A stretch of 10,702 nucleotides of DNA from JACDAL01 sp035646635 (GCA_035646635.1 DASRPA010000174.1:1-10702), one strand, 5' to 3'; positions 1 to 7,339 are shown, counted from the first letter of the stretch. Numbers and translations: made by a program. Notes: a model not told the origin generated them from the letters alone.

Positions 1-363
1 CGCGCCCACGGAGACTTGAGTGAGAACGCGGAGTACCACGCCGCCAAGGACCAGCAAGGCCTTCAAGAGGCACGCGTCCGTCAGCTTCGCCAGATGATCG
101 AAAACGCTGAGATCATCGTGGCGCGGGACGACGGAATCATCAAGCCGGGCACGATCGTGACGATCCGCTATCAGGGCGACGACGAGCCCGAGTCTTACTT
201 CTACGGACTGCGCGAAGAAAAGCAGGGCGGCTACGACGTGGTCACCCCGGACTCACCCCTAGGCAGGGTGCTGTTGGGGCGCACGGCCGGGGAAACGGTT
301 ACCGCAACTGTGCCTGCGGGTGAGCTCAAAGTGGACATCGAAGACGTTCGCGTCCCGGCCTAG
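1..363 (+). CDS. greA: Transcription elongation factor GreA, 3' part (start lies left of the window)
   Basis: GreA binds in the secondary channel of RNA polymerase and stimulates cleavage of the backtracked transcript. The frame is open from base 1 and reads RAHGDLSENAEYHAA, the tip of the GreA coiled coil. It keeps the acidic Asp and Glu (E. coli D41 and E44) that hold the catalytic metal. The C-terminal FKBP-like domain follows, with PGTIVTI, YFYGLREE and SPLGRVLLG. About 120 residues are present; a full GreA has about 160, so some 40 N-terminal residues are missing at the edge. A TTG at base 16 is an internal Leu codon of the motif and not a start. The gene ends in TAG at 361-363, which overlaps the stop of the convergent amidohydrolase. 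The identification is firm; only the 5' end is unknown. Confidence 0.95.
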   Translation, partial: RAHGDLSENAEYHAAKDQQGLQEARVRQLRQMIENAEIIVARDDGIIKPGTIVTIRYQGDDEPESYFYGLREEKQGGYDVVTPDSPLGRVLLGRTAGETVTATVPAGELKVDIEDVRVPA

Positions 364-1415
364 ACCCGGACTCCCTGTCTCCATACCGCGCCGACGCACA
401 TGAGGTCTCGAGCACGTTCTAGCTGCGCACGGTTGAGTCCAACAAGATCCGCAACCTTCCCCTCGGCGATCACCCCTCGGTCGTGGAGTCTTAGATGCCG
501 GGCCGCGTCTCGAGTGGCCGCCGCAACGATGTTGCGTGGAGTCATCCCGGCCGCCTCCATGGCCGTCACCTCACGCCGGTCGATCCCGGGCCGAGGCCCG
601 GAGTTGCCGAGGTCGGTGCCGTAGACGACCTTGCCGCCTGCGGCAAGAAAGGCCTCGAGGTTGGCGACGGCCTTTCTCCGGCCGGCCCCGTGGCGTACGG
701 AAAGTGTCGGCACAACCACCATTCTCTGGGTAACCATGCGCTCGATGAGCTCCGCCGGGATGGTGTCCGAGCTCATCAGCATGTGCGCAAGCTCGTCCAT
801 GCCCGCATCAAGTGCCTTGACGAGCTCGTTGATTCCCGCGACGTGGCCGGTCACTCCGAGGCCTCGCTCCCGTGCGGCGGCTACGATGGCCTCGAGAGTC
901 GCCCGGTCGAGAGTCGGCCCCACAGCCGGATTGAGCGCCACCTTGATGACACAAGCGCCTCTGTCGGCCTGCTCCGCGACGGCCTGCGGCGCGTCGCCCG
1001 GCGAGGCCACGGACCGGCCGGTCCCCCTCGGCGCCCACGCCGCTCTCAGGGGGTAGCCATCCGGCGCGCTCAGCATCTGTCCCGCCGCCAGCAACAGGGG
1101 ACCGCTTTCGGGAGCACGGGAGCTCTCAACCAGGGGCCAGATCAGCTCCGGAGGCCACGCCAGATCGCGGGCGGTCGTGACTCCGCGGACGAGCACGCTC
1201 CGGGGCTCATGGAAGCCGATGTGGACGTGGCAGTCGATGAAGCCCGGGACCAGGGTCATGCCCGAGGCGTCGAACACGTCGGCTTGGGCCGGAATCTCCA
1301 CGGAAGAGGAGGGCCCTGCACCGGCGATCCGACCATCGGACAGCAGGACGACGACGTCTGGCACGGGAGTGAGGGACTCCCCGAGCAGAGCGGTGGCGCC
1401 GGTGATCGCGTCCAT
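360..1415 (-). CDS. Metal-dependent amidohydrolase (imidazolonepropionase/prolidase-like)
   Basis: This is a 351-residue amidohydrolase-superfamily enzyme expected to hydrolyse C-N bonds in a cyclic amide or dipeptide; the substrate cannot be told. From Met1 it has an N-terminal beta-sandwich strand (VVVLLSDGRIAGAG), then the metal-binding PGFIDCHVH (His63, His65). The likely carboxylated Lys158 (VIKVALN), His191 (TGHV), His211 (ELAHML) and Asp268 (YGTDLG) follow, and the composite sandwich closes with GVIAEGKVADLVGL near the C-terminus. The full set of metal ligands suggests an active binuclear enzyme. No signal peptide is seen, so it is probably cytosolic. The ATG at 1415 was chosen because the superfamily fold starts just after it. 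An upstream extension to 1571 would run through C/G-rich non-coding sequence and into the SGNH start. The TAG stop (362-360) overlaps the greA stop. It is transcribed alone, divergently from the SGNH hydrolase. Confidence 0.88.
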   Translation of the reverse strand: MDAITGATALLGESLTPVPDVVVLLSDGRIAGAGPSSSVEIPAQADVFDASGMTLVPGFIDCHVHIGFHEPRSVLVRGVTTARDLAWPPELIWPLVESSRAPESGPLLLAAGQMLSAPDGYPLRAAWAPRGTGRSVASPGDAPQAVAEQADRGACVIKVALNPAVGPTLDRATLEAIVAAARERGLGVTGHVAGINELVKALDAGMDELAHMLMSSDTIPAELIERMVTQRMVVVPTLSVRHGAGRRKAVANLEAFLAAGGKVVYGTDLGNSGPRPGIDRREVTAMEAAGMTPRNIVAAATRDAARHLRLHDRGVIAEGKVADLVGLNRAQLERARDLMCVGAVWRQGVRV

Positions 1416-1585
1416 GCCCCCAGATTCGCACCGACTCGCTCTTCCGGCGCCCACGCGGGTTACCCCGGCCCCGGCCCAACCCGGCCCCCGGCCCAACTTT
1501 GATCCAAAAGTGTCTATACGGTCGTTTTGACGACAAACCTGCGCAATGCCCCTCGCCGGAATCGCGCCCAACTAGGGTGAGCAGC
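1416..1585. promoter_or_regulatory. Divergent intergenic region between amidohydrolase and SGNH hydrolase
   Basis: This 170-bp gap must carry the promoters of both flanking genes. It holds two copies of a C/G-rich motif ending GGCCCAAC (1469-1480 and 1485-1497), an AT-richer patch with TATACG at 1515-1520, and a small inverted repeat GTCGT-TTTG-ACGAC at 1521-1534 that could be an operator. No convincing -35/-10 pair with normal spacing was found on either strand. The operator idea is inference only. Confidence 0.4.
1573..1578 (+). promoter_or_regulatory. Candidate -10 box (TAGGGT) for a leaderless SGNH transcript
   Basis: TAGGGT fits the actinobacterial TANNNT -10 pattern and lies 7 nt before the GTG at 1586, the spacing expected if transcription starts at the first base of the start codon. 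The same bases (AGGGTGA) could instead act as a Shine-Dalgarno site 5 nt before that GTG. No good -35 is visible, so the two readings cannot be separated from sequence. Confidence 0.35.
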
Positions 1586-2320
1586 GTGAAAAAGGCGCTG
1601 CTTGCTGTTGTGGCTGTGGGAGTGCTCCTCGGAGCCGAGGTCGTGGCCGCCATGCGCCGCGACTACCTGCCGGCCGAGCCTGCGCCTGAGATCTCGGGCG
1701 AGTTCGGGTCTGCTACCGGCTCCGAGCTCGAGCTCGTCGTGCTGGGCGACTCAACCGCGGCCGGAGTCGGGGCCGGAACCCCGGCGAACGCCTATCCGAC
1801 CCTCCTGGCGCGCCGCTTAGCGCATGATGGCCGCAGAGTGCGCCTGACCGGGCTGGGGGTGTCCGGAGCCAAGATCAAAGACGTGCTCGACGAGCAGGCG
1901 CCGGCTGCCGGCACCCTGTCTCCCGACCTCATCTTCGTGGGGATCGGCGCCAACGACGCCACTCACCTGACGCCCCTGGGGGAGGTGTCGGCCGATATGG
2001 GCAGGGTTCTCGACCTGCTCCTGAAGAGCGGCGCTACGGTTGTCGTTGCGGGCGCCCCCGACATGCGAGCGGAGGCCTTCTGGGAGCCGCTGCGCTCGAT
2101 CATGGGCTGGCGCGGTCGCCGGGTGGCCGACGTCATCGAGGCGGAGGCGCGCAGCAGAGGAGTACCTGTGGTGCCTCTGGCGGAGAGGACCGGAGGCTTC
2201 TTCGGCGCCGACCCCGACGAGCACTACAGCGCCGACCTCTTCCATCCCGGCCCCCGCGGCTACGAGCGATGGGCCGATGCCATCTATCCGGTGCTGGAGC
2301 GGGCGCTGGCCGACGAATGA
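1586..2320 (+). CDS. SGNH/GDSL-type hydrolase, secreted or membrane-anchored
   Basis: This 244-residue protein of the SGNH esterase/lipase superfamily probably removes acyl groups from a lipid or glycan outside the membrane. It starts with KK and a hydrophobic stretch (residues 4-22), a signal anchor or uncleaved signal peptide. Block I is VVLGDSTAAG with nucleophile Ser56. Block II has the GLGVSGAK segment (about 89-96). Block III is GIGANDA with Asn123, and block V is DLFHP with Asp217 and His220, so the catalytic set is complete. GTG 1586 was chosen because AGGGTGA precedes it at good spacing and it puts lysines right before the hydrophobic core; GTG 1577 is a close alternative. A longer frame from 1499 adds residues unlike a signal peptide. 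Its stop overlaps the ATG of the next gene, so the two are probably co-translated. The natural substrate is unknown. Confidence 0.88.
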   Translation: MKKALLAVVAVGVLLGAEVVAAMRRDYLPAEPAPEISGEFGSATGSELELVVLGDSTAAGVGAGTPANAYPTLLARRLAHDGRRVRLTGLGVSGAKIKDVLDEQAPAAGTLSPDLIFVGIGANDATHLTPLGEVSADMGRVLDLLLKSGATVVVAGAPDMRAEAFWEPLRSIMGWRGRRVADVIEAEARSRGVPVVPLAERTGGFFGADPDEHYSADLFHPGPRGYERWADAIYPVLERALADE

Positions 2321-3336
2321 TCGAGGCGCGCCTGAGCGAGCTCGTCGAAGCCGCCGACCCTGCGGCTCTCCTGAAGGCGGTCGACGGCCTCGTCGCCACC
2401 CGCTCGTGGGACGACATGATCTCGTTGGCCGAGGCCTGCGAGGATGCGGTCGAGCGCGGCAAGCAGCTGTGGTCGATCGCCCAGCACATCGATTACCGCC
2501 TCGCTCTCGAGGCGCCCGGAGATTACGCCGCAGCTGTGCTCCAGCCCGGGGTTGCGCGCTTCGCCCTCGGCCCCCTCACCGAGGTCTGTGCCTCCACCCA
2601 TTCCTGGCACGAGCTGTCCCCTCACCTCGACGAGCCGCGCAGCGCGGCGTACGTGGCTCAGGAGCGCATCCTCAGAGGTGAGGTTCTGGAGGGGCAGGAG
2701 AACACTCATCCGGAGATCCTGGAGCTCCCTCTGCGGCTGCTGAGCTTCGAGCCGACTTACGCCCTCGCCCGTTACTCCTCGACTTATGTGGAGGTCGCCG
2801 AGCCCTGGGATCCACCGACCGCCTGGAGCGACGTGGACTCCTCGGCGGGCTCCGCGCTCAAAGACGACGAGCTCGCCGACGCTCTGCTGGACCTGGTGCG
2901 GCCGTGGACGTCTGAGTCGAACGGCTCCGCGGACGTTGCGGTGGTGGAGGGGAACGCTGCCGGCGCGGTACGCGCCCTGACCGGCTCAAAGGCTCGAAAA
3001 GTCCTCCTTCAGACGGATGAAGGTATCCAGAGGGTGGCGTGGGCGGCCGCCAGCGGTGGCGCACACGGGCGCAGACGGGGCGCGGCCTACGGGCGCTTCG
3101 CGGCCTGGTATCTGGCCACGCTGGCGCTGGGTCTCGAGTGGCCGGTGGACCCTTCGGAGCTCGCCGCTGCGCTGCCCGAGCTTTCCTGGCACCTGTGGGA
3201 TGAGGGCAAGCCCGAGCAAGGCTGGGTGCTGAGGCTGGTGTTGGAGCACCGGGAGGACGGCTGGGCCGCGGCCCTGGCGGCGCGCGACGAGGCCGAAGAC
3301 GAGGTCGCCCCCCCGGCTGATGCCGGGCCGCGCTGA
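2317..3336 (+). CDS. Conserved-looking hypothetical protein, 339 aa
   Basis: I do not recognise a named family with confidence. The ATG overlaps the SGNH stop (ATGA, 2317-2320), so expression is probably coupled to that gene. The protein is soluble in appearance, with no signal peptide or membrane segment. It is rich in Ala, Leu, Glu and Trp, with about a dozen Trp spread along it (SWDD, QLWSIA, SWHEL, LSWHLWDEGK, QGWVLR). Residues 1-130 look mostly helical with Leu/Ala heptad-like spacing, suggesting an alpha-solenoid or TPR-like fold, but no clear TPR consensus is visible. A Gly/Arg-rich loop (ASGGAHGRRRGAAYGR) precedes the last helical part, and the end is an acidic, Pro-rich tail. Base composition and third-position GC match the neighbours. 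It is a real gene; its function is open. Confidence 0.75.
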   Translation: MIEARLSELVEAADPAALLKAVDGLVATRSWDDMISLAEACEDAVERGKQLWSIAQHIDYRLALEAPGDYAAAVLQPGVARFALGPLTEVCASTHSWHELSPHLDEPRSAAYVAQERILRGEVLEGQENTHPEILELPLRLLSFEPTYALARYSSTYVEVAEPWDPPTAWSDVDSSAGSALKDDELADALLDLVRPWTSESNGSADVAVVEGNAAGAVRALTGSKARKVLLQTDEGIQRVAWAAASGGAHGRRRGAAYGRFAAWYLATLALGLEWPVDPSELAAALPELSWHLWDEGKPEQGWVLRLVLEHREDGWAAALAARDEAEDEVAPPADAGPR

Positions 3337-3512
3337 GGGCCCCGGCCCGGCACCCGGCCCCCGGCACCGCCCGGTCTTCGGTCCAGTACTCAAACGCGCG
3401 TAGAGCGCGTCGGGGTACCGAATCCGTACTCCAGAGCGCGTGGCGCGCGATCGACTACCTGAATGCTTCGGGCAGGGGGCCGGCGTGAGGGGCGAGGTAA
3501 ACAGGGCCCGTT
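3337..3512. other. Convergent intergenic region with C/G-rich spacer and repeat copy A
   Basis: The hypothetical gene and the PH/SHOCT gene point at each other here. Bases 3337-3372 are a C/G-rich spacer built on CCCGGC units. Bases 3386-3461 are copy A of a 76-bp hairpin-rich repeat, listed separately. Being downstream of both genes, the gap is a natural place for a bidirectional terminator, although no T-run follows any hairpin. Confidence 0.5.
3386..3461 (+). repeat. 76-bp dispersed hairpin repeat, copy A
   Basis: This copy aligns without gaps to the reverse complement of 10517-10592, with about 60 of 75 positions identical by hand count. It begins GTACTCAAACGCGC and ends GACTACCTG. Three small hairpins lie in a row: ACGCGC/GCGCGT, a GTAC/GTAC stem around CGAATCC, and GCGCG-TGG-CGCGC. 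It sits between two convergent genes. It may be a transcription-terminating or REP-like element of this genome; I know of no named family that matches. Confidence 0.8.
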
Positions 3513-4139
3513 CTACAGGCGGTCGAGAAGCTCCTTCTTCTTCGTCTCGAACTCGGCCTCGGTGATTACTCCCTGCACCTTCAGGCGGGCGAGAGCCTCG
3601 ATTTGCTCGGGGATGTTGTCGGCATCGGGGGTTGGAAACGGCTGTCCCGAACGCAGCATCCTGTTGCTGTTCTCCTCGGTCGCTTGATAGATCCTCAGCT
3701 GGACTTGCTCGGGCTTTTTGACATTGGTGATGCGAGTTTGGCCCCGCTCGCCGGCGGACTCGATCAAGAGATCACCTGCTCCGACGAGCCGCTCCAGGGC
3801 CGACTGCTTGAAGGCGACATCGTTGATGCGTTCGAGCGGTATCTCGGTGGCCTCTCGGGCGATCACGCCGCGGCGGGTGATGAGGCGGTCGGTGGTGAGC
3901 ACGAAGAGCGTCCTTGACCACTTCAACAGCGGCACGGCGGAGAGGACCAGGAGAGCGATCAGGGCGCCGGCGGATAGGGCCACTAGGGCAGGGCCCGAAT
4001 CGGTCAGTGCTCCCAGTGCCACCCACGCCACCACGATCAGCGCTGCCCACAGCAGCGCCGGGACGACGGCGACCCAGTGAGGCCTCAGTTCAAAGACGAT
4101 GCGCTCGTGATCGGCAAGCAGGGCGCGAGGAAATGCCAT
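3513..4139 (-). CDS. Membrane protein with bacterial PH domain and C-terminal SHOCT motif
   Basis: This is a 208-residue protein. Residues 12-21 (ERIVFELRPH) open in the manner of YdbS/bPH_2 proteins. Two membrane helices follow, at about 22-45 and 50-73. The cytosolic bacterial PH domain covers about 76-155 (LTTDRLITRRGVIAREATEIPLERINDV, broken here as LTTDRLITRRG, then REATEIPLERIN). A Pro-rich linker leads to a SHOCT motif at 177-208, with the hallmark LARLKVQGVITEAEFE. Bacterial PH domains of this type are thought to be membrane-linked scaffolds; SHOCT is a short oligomerisation-type helix pair. The ATG at 4139 lies 5 bp after the stop of the RTX gene, so the two form a probable operon and this gene may depend on translation of the first. 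No strong separate ribosome site is seen. Domain calls are firm; the biological role is not known. Confidence 0.88.
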   Translation of the reverse strand: MAFPRALLADHERIVFELRPHWVAVVPALLWAALIVVAWVALGALTDSGPALVALSAGALIALLVLSAVPLLKWSRTLFVLTTDRLITRRGVIAREATEIPLERINDVAFKQSALERLVGAGDLLIESAGERGQTRITNVKKPEQVQLRIYQATEENSNRMLRSGQPFPTPDADNIPEQIEALARLKVQGVITEAEFETKKKELLDRL

Positions 4140-4144
4140 TGCAC

Positions 4145-5353
4145 TTAAGTCTCGCAGGTGGTGACGGTCTCGGCTCGGCAGTCGTCTGTTCCTTCGCCCC
4201 CGTCCGCCGAATCGGCTCCAACACCTCCTCTGAGGAAGTCGTCACCGGCTCGGCCGGAGAGCTGATCATCCCCGGAGTTTCCCTCGGCGCGATCAGACGC
4301 CGGTCCTGCGACCATCACGTCGGGGCCGCCCCCGCCCTCGAGAAGGTCTCGGCCGAAGCTTCCCCTCAAAGTGTCCGCTCCGCCTGCCCCGCGCAGGCGG
4401 TTGGAGGCGTTGTCTCCCGAGATGATGTCGGCCTGAGGGCTGCCCAGGACTCTCTCTATGGCTTGAAGTGAATCTATGCCCTCGCCCTCCGCTGTGCCCG
4501 CCGCAAGATCAACCACGACCGGGTTCGGGGCTCCCTGAAAGGTAACGAGATCCTGGCCGTCTCCACCCCTGAGGAAATCGTCGGCACCATCGCCCGAGAG
4601 CTTGTCCCGGTCTGGCCCCCCACCGATCTGGTCGAACCCTCCGCCCCCCGCAAGGACGTCTCTTCCCGAGTCCCCCTGGAGGTTGTCGGAGCCGTTGTCG
4701 CCCGAGACCGAATCGCCGCCCGAGCCCCCGAAGAGAGCGTCGGGGCCGCCGCCGCCGTAAAGGAAGTCTCGGTTGGGGCCCCCGACGAGGGAGTCCTGTT
4801 TGGCGTTGCCTTCGAGCGTGTCCCGGCCCTTGCCTCCGAAGAGGGCATAGGGGGCCGACGCCCCGGCACCCGGCGCATCGCGACCCGGACCGCCGAGGAG
4901 GTAGTCGTTGGCGAGCCCGCCGTCGAGGTAGTCGCGCCCTTCGTTGCCCTCGAGCAGATCTCCACCTCCGCCCCCGAAGACGAGATCGTTGCCTGCCCCT
5001 CCGAAGAGCCCATCGAGCGAGGGACCGCCCACGATCTGGTCGTCGCCGTCGCCGCCCGCAAGGCTGTCCCGGCCCTCGTTACCGAAGAGCCGGTCGCGGC
5101 CGCCTCTCCCGCACAAGAGATCTGCACCTTCGAGGCCGAGGATGACGTCGGCGCCGCCCCTGCCGTCGATCACGTCGAATCCGTTGGTCCCTTGGAGGGT
5201 GTCGGGCCCGGGGGACCCGGTGACGGTCGGCATGAAGCCGAAGCACCGCGAGGCTCGCGCTTGAGCACCGGAAACACCCGGTGCCAGCGCGAGCACGAGG
5301 GAGACAGCAAGAAACGCGGCGCGAACCGCCACGGCAGCACCGTTCTTGTTCAA
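4145..5353 (-). CDS. Secreted RTX-type calcium-binding repeat protein
   Basis: This 402-residue exported protein is made almost wholly of Gly/Asp-rich nonapeptide repeats of the hemolysin type (GGxGxDxLx), which bind calcium and fold as a parallel beta-roll outside the cell. Residues 1-34 are a Sec signal peptide: NKN, Arg11, a hydrophobic core, and likely cleavage near GAQA/RA. Repeats run from about 45 to 265. A non-repeat bridge follows (PVVVDLAAGTAEGEGIDS), and repeats resume to about 390. The mature protein has Cys near its start (RCFGF), one in LLCGRGG, and two at the end (DDCRAETVTTCE), a layout common in actinobacterial members. No enzyme domain is present. TTG 5353 was chosen because GAGGGGG lies 6 nt upstream; the TTG at 5359 touches that same site and is less likely. 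It leads an operon with the PH/SHOCT gene. Confidence 0.88.
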   Translation of the reverse strand: MNKNGAAVAVRAAFLAVSLVLALAPGVSGAQARASRCFGFMPTVTGSPGPDTLQGTNGFDVIDGRGGADVILGLEGADLLCGRGGRDRLFGNEGRDSLAGGDGDDQIVGGPSLDGLFGGAGNDLVFGGGGGDLLEGNEGRDYLDGGLANDYLLGGPGRDAPGAGASAPYALFGGKGRDTLEGNAKQDSLVGGPNRDFLYGGGGPDALFGGSGGDSVSGDNGSDNLQGDSGRDVLAGGGGFDQIGGGPDRDKLSGDGADDFLRGGDGQDLVTFQGAPNPVVVDLAAGTAEGEGIDSLQAIERVLGSPQADIISGDNASNRLRGAGGADTLRGSFGRDLLEGGGGPDVMVAGPASDRAEGNSGDDQLSGRAGDDFLRGGVGADSADGGEGTDDCRAETVTTCET

Positions 5354-5570
5354 GAGCAACCCCCTCGTTTCACGGTTACGCGTCCTAGCACGGCTCGTTT
5401 CTGTTTATGCCCTGGAGTTACCGAATACAAGGACCTTCACCATCAAGGGGGCTTTAACGCGAAGTTTTTTTGGGTAGCGCGCCGCGTTCCATTCGGACAG
5501 AGCCCGGTCGGGGGCAGGAGTTGGACTCGGAGCGAGGCTTGCTCGTCCTGCGCCCCCGTAGGATCGGGTA
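5354..5570. other. Divergent intergenic region between RTX gene and gatC
   Basis: This 217-bp gap holds the RTX promoter (minus strand) and the gat operon promoter (plus strand). A Shine-Dalgarno-like GAGGGGG for the RTX gene sits at its left end on the minus strand. A run of seven T (5465-5471) lies inside a weak inverted repeat AACGCG/CGCGTT (5456-5488). I see no confident -35/-10 pair apart from the TAGGAT box listed next. Confidence 0.4.
5559..5564 (+). promoter_or_regulatory. Candidate -10 box (TAGGAT) or Shine-Dalgarno site for gatC
   Basis: TAGGAT matches the actinobacterial -10 pattern and ends 6 nt before the gatC ATG at 5571, so transcription could start at the start codon itself (leaderless). 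The AGGA inside it (5560-5563) also lies 7 nt before the ATG and would serve as a ribosome site if the transcript starts further upstream. A -35 with 17-18 nt spacing is not convincing. Confidence 0.4.
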
Positions 5571-5864
5571 ATGGCGATCGATCGTCCTGCAGTGGATCAC
5601 GTTGCGCGGCTGGCCCGGCTCGACTTGAGCGAGCAGGAGCGAGATCGCATGAGCGCAGAGCTGGGCCGGATCCTCGAGCACGCCGAGCTGATCCAGTCGC
5701 TCGATCTCGAGGGGATCGAACCGACCTCGCACCCGCTCCCGCTCGTGAACGCCTTGCGTCGGGATGAGGCCGGGCCCTCCTTGGGGGCCGAGGAGGCGCT
5801 CCGAGGTGCTCCCGCGAAGGAGCGGGGCTGCTTCAAGGTGCCCCGCATCATCGAAGAGCCATGA
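5571..5864 (+). CDS. gatC: Glutamyl/aspartyl-tRNA amidotransferase subunit C
   Basis: This 97-residue GatC is a full-length family member. It wraps between GatA and GatB and stabilises the complex that converts Glu-tRNA(Gln) to Gln-tRNA(Gln), and in many bacteria Asp-tRNA(Asn) to Asn-tRNA(Asn). The N-terminal helices carry the typical HVARLARLDLSEQE motif. A central loop (LDLEGIEPTSHPLP) and the conserved end (GCFKVPRIIE) also match. The ATG at 5571 fits the family start, with AGGA 7 nt upstream. It is the first gene of a four-gene unit, and its TGA overlaps the gatA ATG by 4 bp. Its presence suggests that this organism lacks at least one of GlnRS and AsnRS, which the window cannot show. Confidence 0.96.
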   Translation: MAIDRPAVDHVARLARLDLSEQERDRMSAELGRILEHAELIQSLDLEGIEPTSHPLPLVNALRRDEAGPSLGAEEALRGAPAKERGCFKVPRIIEEP

Positions 5865-7339
5865 GGTCCGAAGAGTTGTGCTTCATGCCGGCGACAGAGG
5901 CTGCGGCGAGGCTCTCGTCGGGCGAGTTGTCGTCCGAGGAGCTGACCGCCGCGGCGATCGAGCGCAGCACGGCCCTGGATCCTCGGTTGGGGGTCTATCT
6001 GCAAGAAACTTACGAGCGCGCTCTCGAGGAGGCGCGGGCCTCCGACGAGCGCAGGGCGAACGAGCGCTCGTGCTCTGCCTTCGACGGAGTTCCCGTCGCC
6101 TACAAGGACATTTTCGTCACTAAGGACGTCGTCACTACTGCGGGCTCGCGCATCCTCGAAGGATGGGTTCCTCCCTACGACGCAACCGTCGTGGAGCGGT
6201 GCAAGGGGGCCGGGCTGCCGGGCCTCGGAAAGCTCAACCTCGACGAATTCGCGATGGGATCCTCGACCGAGAACTCGGCATATCACCCCACGCGAAATCC
6301 CTGGGATGACCAGCGGGTGCCGGGTGGTTCCAGCGGCGGCTCGGCGGCGGCTGTGGCCGCGGGCATGGTTCCGTGGGCGTGGGGCACCGATACCGGGGGG
6401 TCGGTGCGGCAGCCGGCATCGCTGTGCGGCATCGTCGGCGTCAAGCCGACCTACGGGCGCGTTTCCCGCTACGGAATGGTGGCTTTCGCGTCTTCTCTGG
6501 ATCAGGCGGGCCCACTGGCCAGGACGGTTGAGGACGCAGCCGCCCTGCTGCAACTCGCAGCCGGCCACGACCCGCGGGACTCGACCTCCATCCCACAAGA
6601 CGCGCCGGACTTCACCACGGGCATCGATGCCGGAGTGCAAGGACTTCGCATCGGCATCGTCACGGAGTTCTCGACCGACGGCCTTGCTAAAGGCGTGAGG
6701 GACAGAGTTGAAGAGTCCTACGTGCGTCTCGAGAAGCTCGGTGCAAGTCTCGAAGAGATCTCCCTGCCCTCGTTCGAGCATGGGATATCGGCGTACTACC
6801 TGGTCGCTCCCGCCGAGGCCTCTTCCAACCTTGCGCGCTACGATGGAGTGCGCTACGGGCTTCGATCGGACGCCGAAGACATCGTCTCGATGACATCTCG
6901 GACCAGAGATGAAGGCTTCGGAACCGAGGTGAAGCGCCGCATCATGTTGGGCGCATACGCGCTCTCGGCCGGCTACTACGACGCCTACTACGGCCGGGCC
7001 CAGAAGGTTCGGAGCTTGATTATCAGGGAGCTCGAGCGGGCCTATCAGAAGGTGGATCTGATCGCGTGCCCGACGTCGCCGACGACCGCTTTCCGGCTTG
7101 GCGAGCGGACCGATAATCCTCTCGAGATGTATCTCTCGGACATATTCACGGTGCCCGTAAACCTCGCCGGGAACGCAGCCATCAGCGTCCCCTGCGGCCT
7201 CTCGGACGACGACGGTTTGCCGGTGGGACTGCAGCTCGTCGCGAAGGCGCTTGACGAAGCCACCATGTTAAGAGCCGCCTATGCGTTCGAACAGGATCTC
7301 TCGTGGGCGGGCTCCGAGCAAAGCAGGCCGCAGCCGTGA
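5861..7339 (+). CDS. gatA: Glutamyl/aspartyl-tRNA amidotransferase subunit A
   Basis: GatA is the glutaminase subunit. It releases ammonia from glutamine, and the ammonia is channelled to GatB. It is 492 residues, the usual length, and belongs to the amidase-signature family. The catalytic triad is complete and correctly spaced: Lys82 (VAYKDIF), cis-Ser157 (GGSSGGSAAA) and nucleophile Ser181 (TDTGGSVRQPA). The 75- and 24-residue spacing equals that of S. aureus GatA (K79, S154, S178). KPTYGRVSRYGMVAFASSLDQ and the late SVPCGLSDDDGLPVGLQL are GatA-type. The ATG at 5861 was chosen for its ATGA overlap with gatC; an internal ATG at residue 9 is possible but less likely. Its stop overlaps the start of gatB. 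The enzyme looks intact and functional. Confidence 0.96.
   Translation: MRSEELCFMPATEAAARLSSGELSSEELTAAAIERSTALDPRLGVYLQETYERALEEARASDERRANERSCSAFDGVPVAYKDIFVTKDVVTTAGSRILEGWVPPYDATVVERCKGAGLPGLGKLNLDEFAMGSSTENSAYHPTRNPWDDQRVPGGSSGGSAAAVAAGMVPWAWGTDTGGSVRQPASLCGIVGVKPTYGRVSRYGMVAFASSLDQAGPLARTVEDAAALLQLAAGHDPRDSTSIPQDAPDFTTGIDAGVQGLRIGIVTEFSTDGLAKGVRDRVEESYVRLEKLGASLEEISLPSFEHGISAYYLVAPAEASSNLARYDGVRYGLRSDAEDIVSMTSRTRDEGFGTEVKRRIMLGAYALSAGYYDAYYGRAQKVRSLIIRELERAYQKVDLIACPTSPTTAFRLGERTDNPLEMYLSDIFTVPVNLAGNAAISVPCGLSDDDGLPVGLQLVAKALDEATMLRAAYAFEQDLSWAGSEQSRPQP

Noticed and set aside
495..1502. Long plus-strand open frame (335 aa) opposite the amidohydrolase
   Set aside because: It is the antisense shadow of a gene with complete metal-binding motifs. 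Its translation is low-complexity Arg/Gly/His-rich and resembles no protein.
4474..5127. Second minus-strand open frame (217 aa) inside the RTX gene
   Set aside because: It reads the Gly/Asp repeats in another frame and gives Ser/Thr/Ala/Arg monotony. The RTX frame has a signal peptide and the calcium-binding motif.
5456..5488. Rho-independent terminator with a run of seven T
   Set aside because: The T-run is in the loop of a 6-bp inverted repeat and not after a stem, and it lies between divergent genes where no transcript should end.
5597..6781. Minus-strand open frame (394 aa) opposite gatC and gatA
   Set aside because: It lies wholly antisense to two confidently identified genes and shows no motif.
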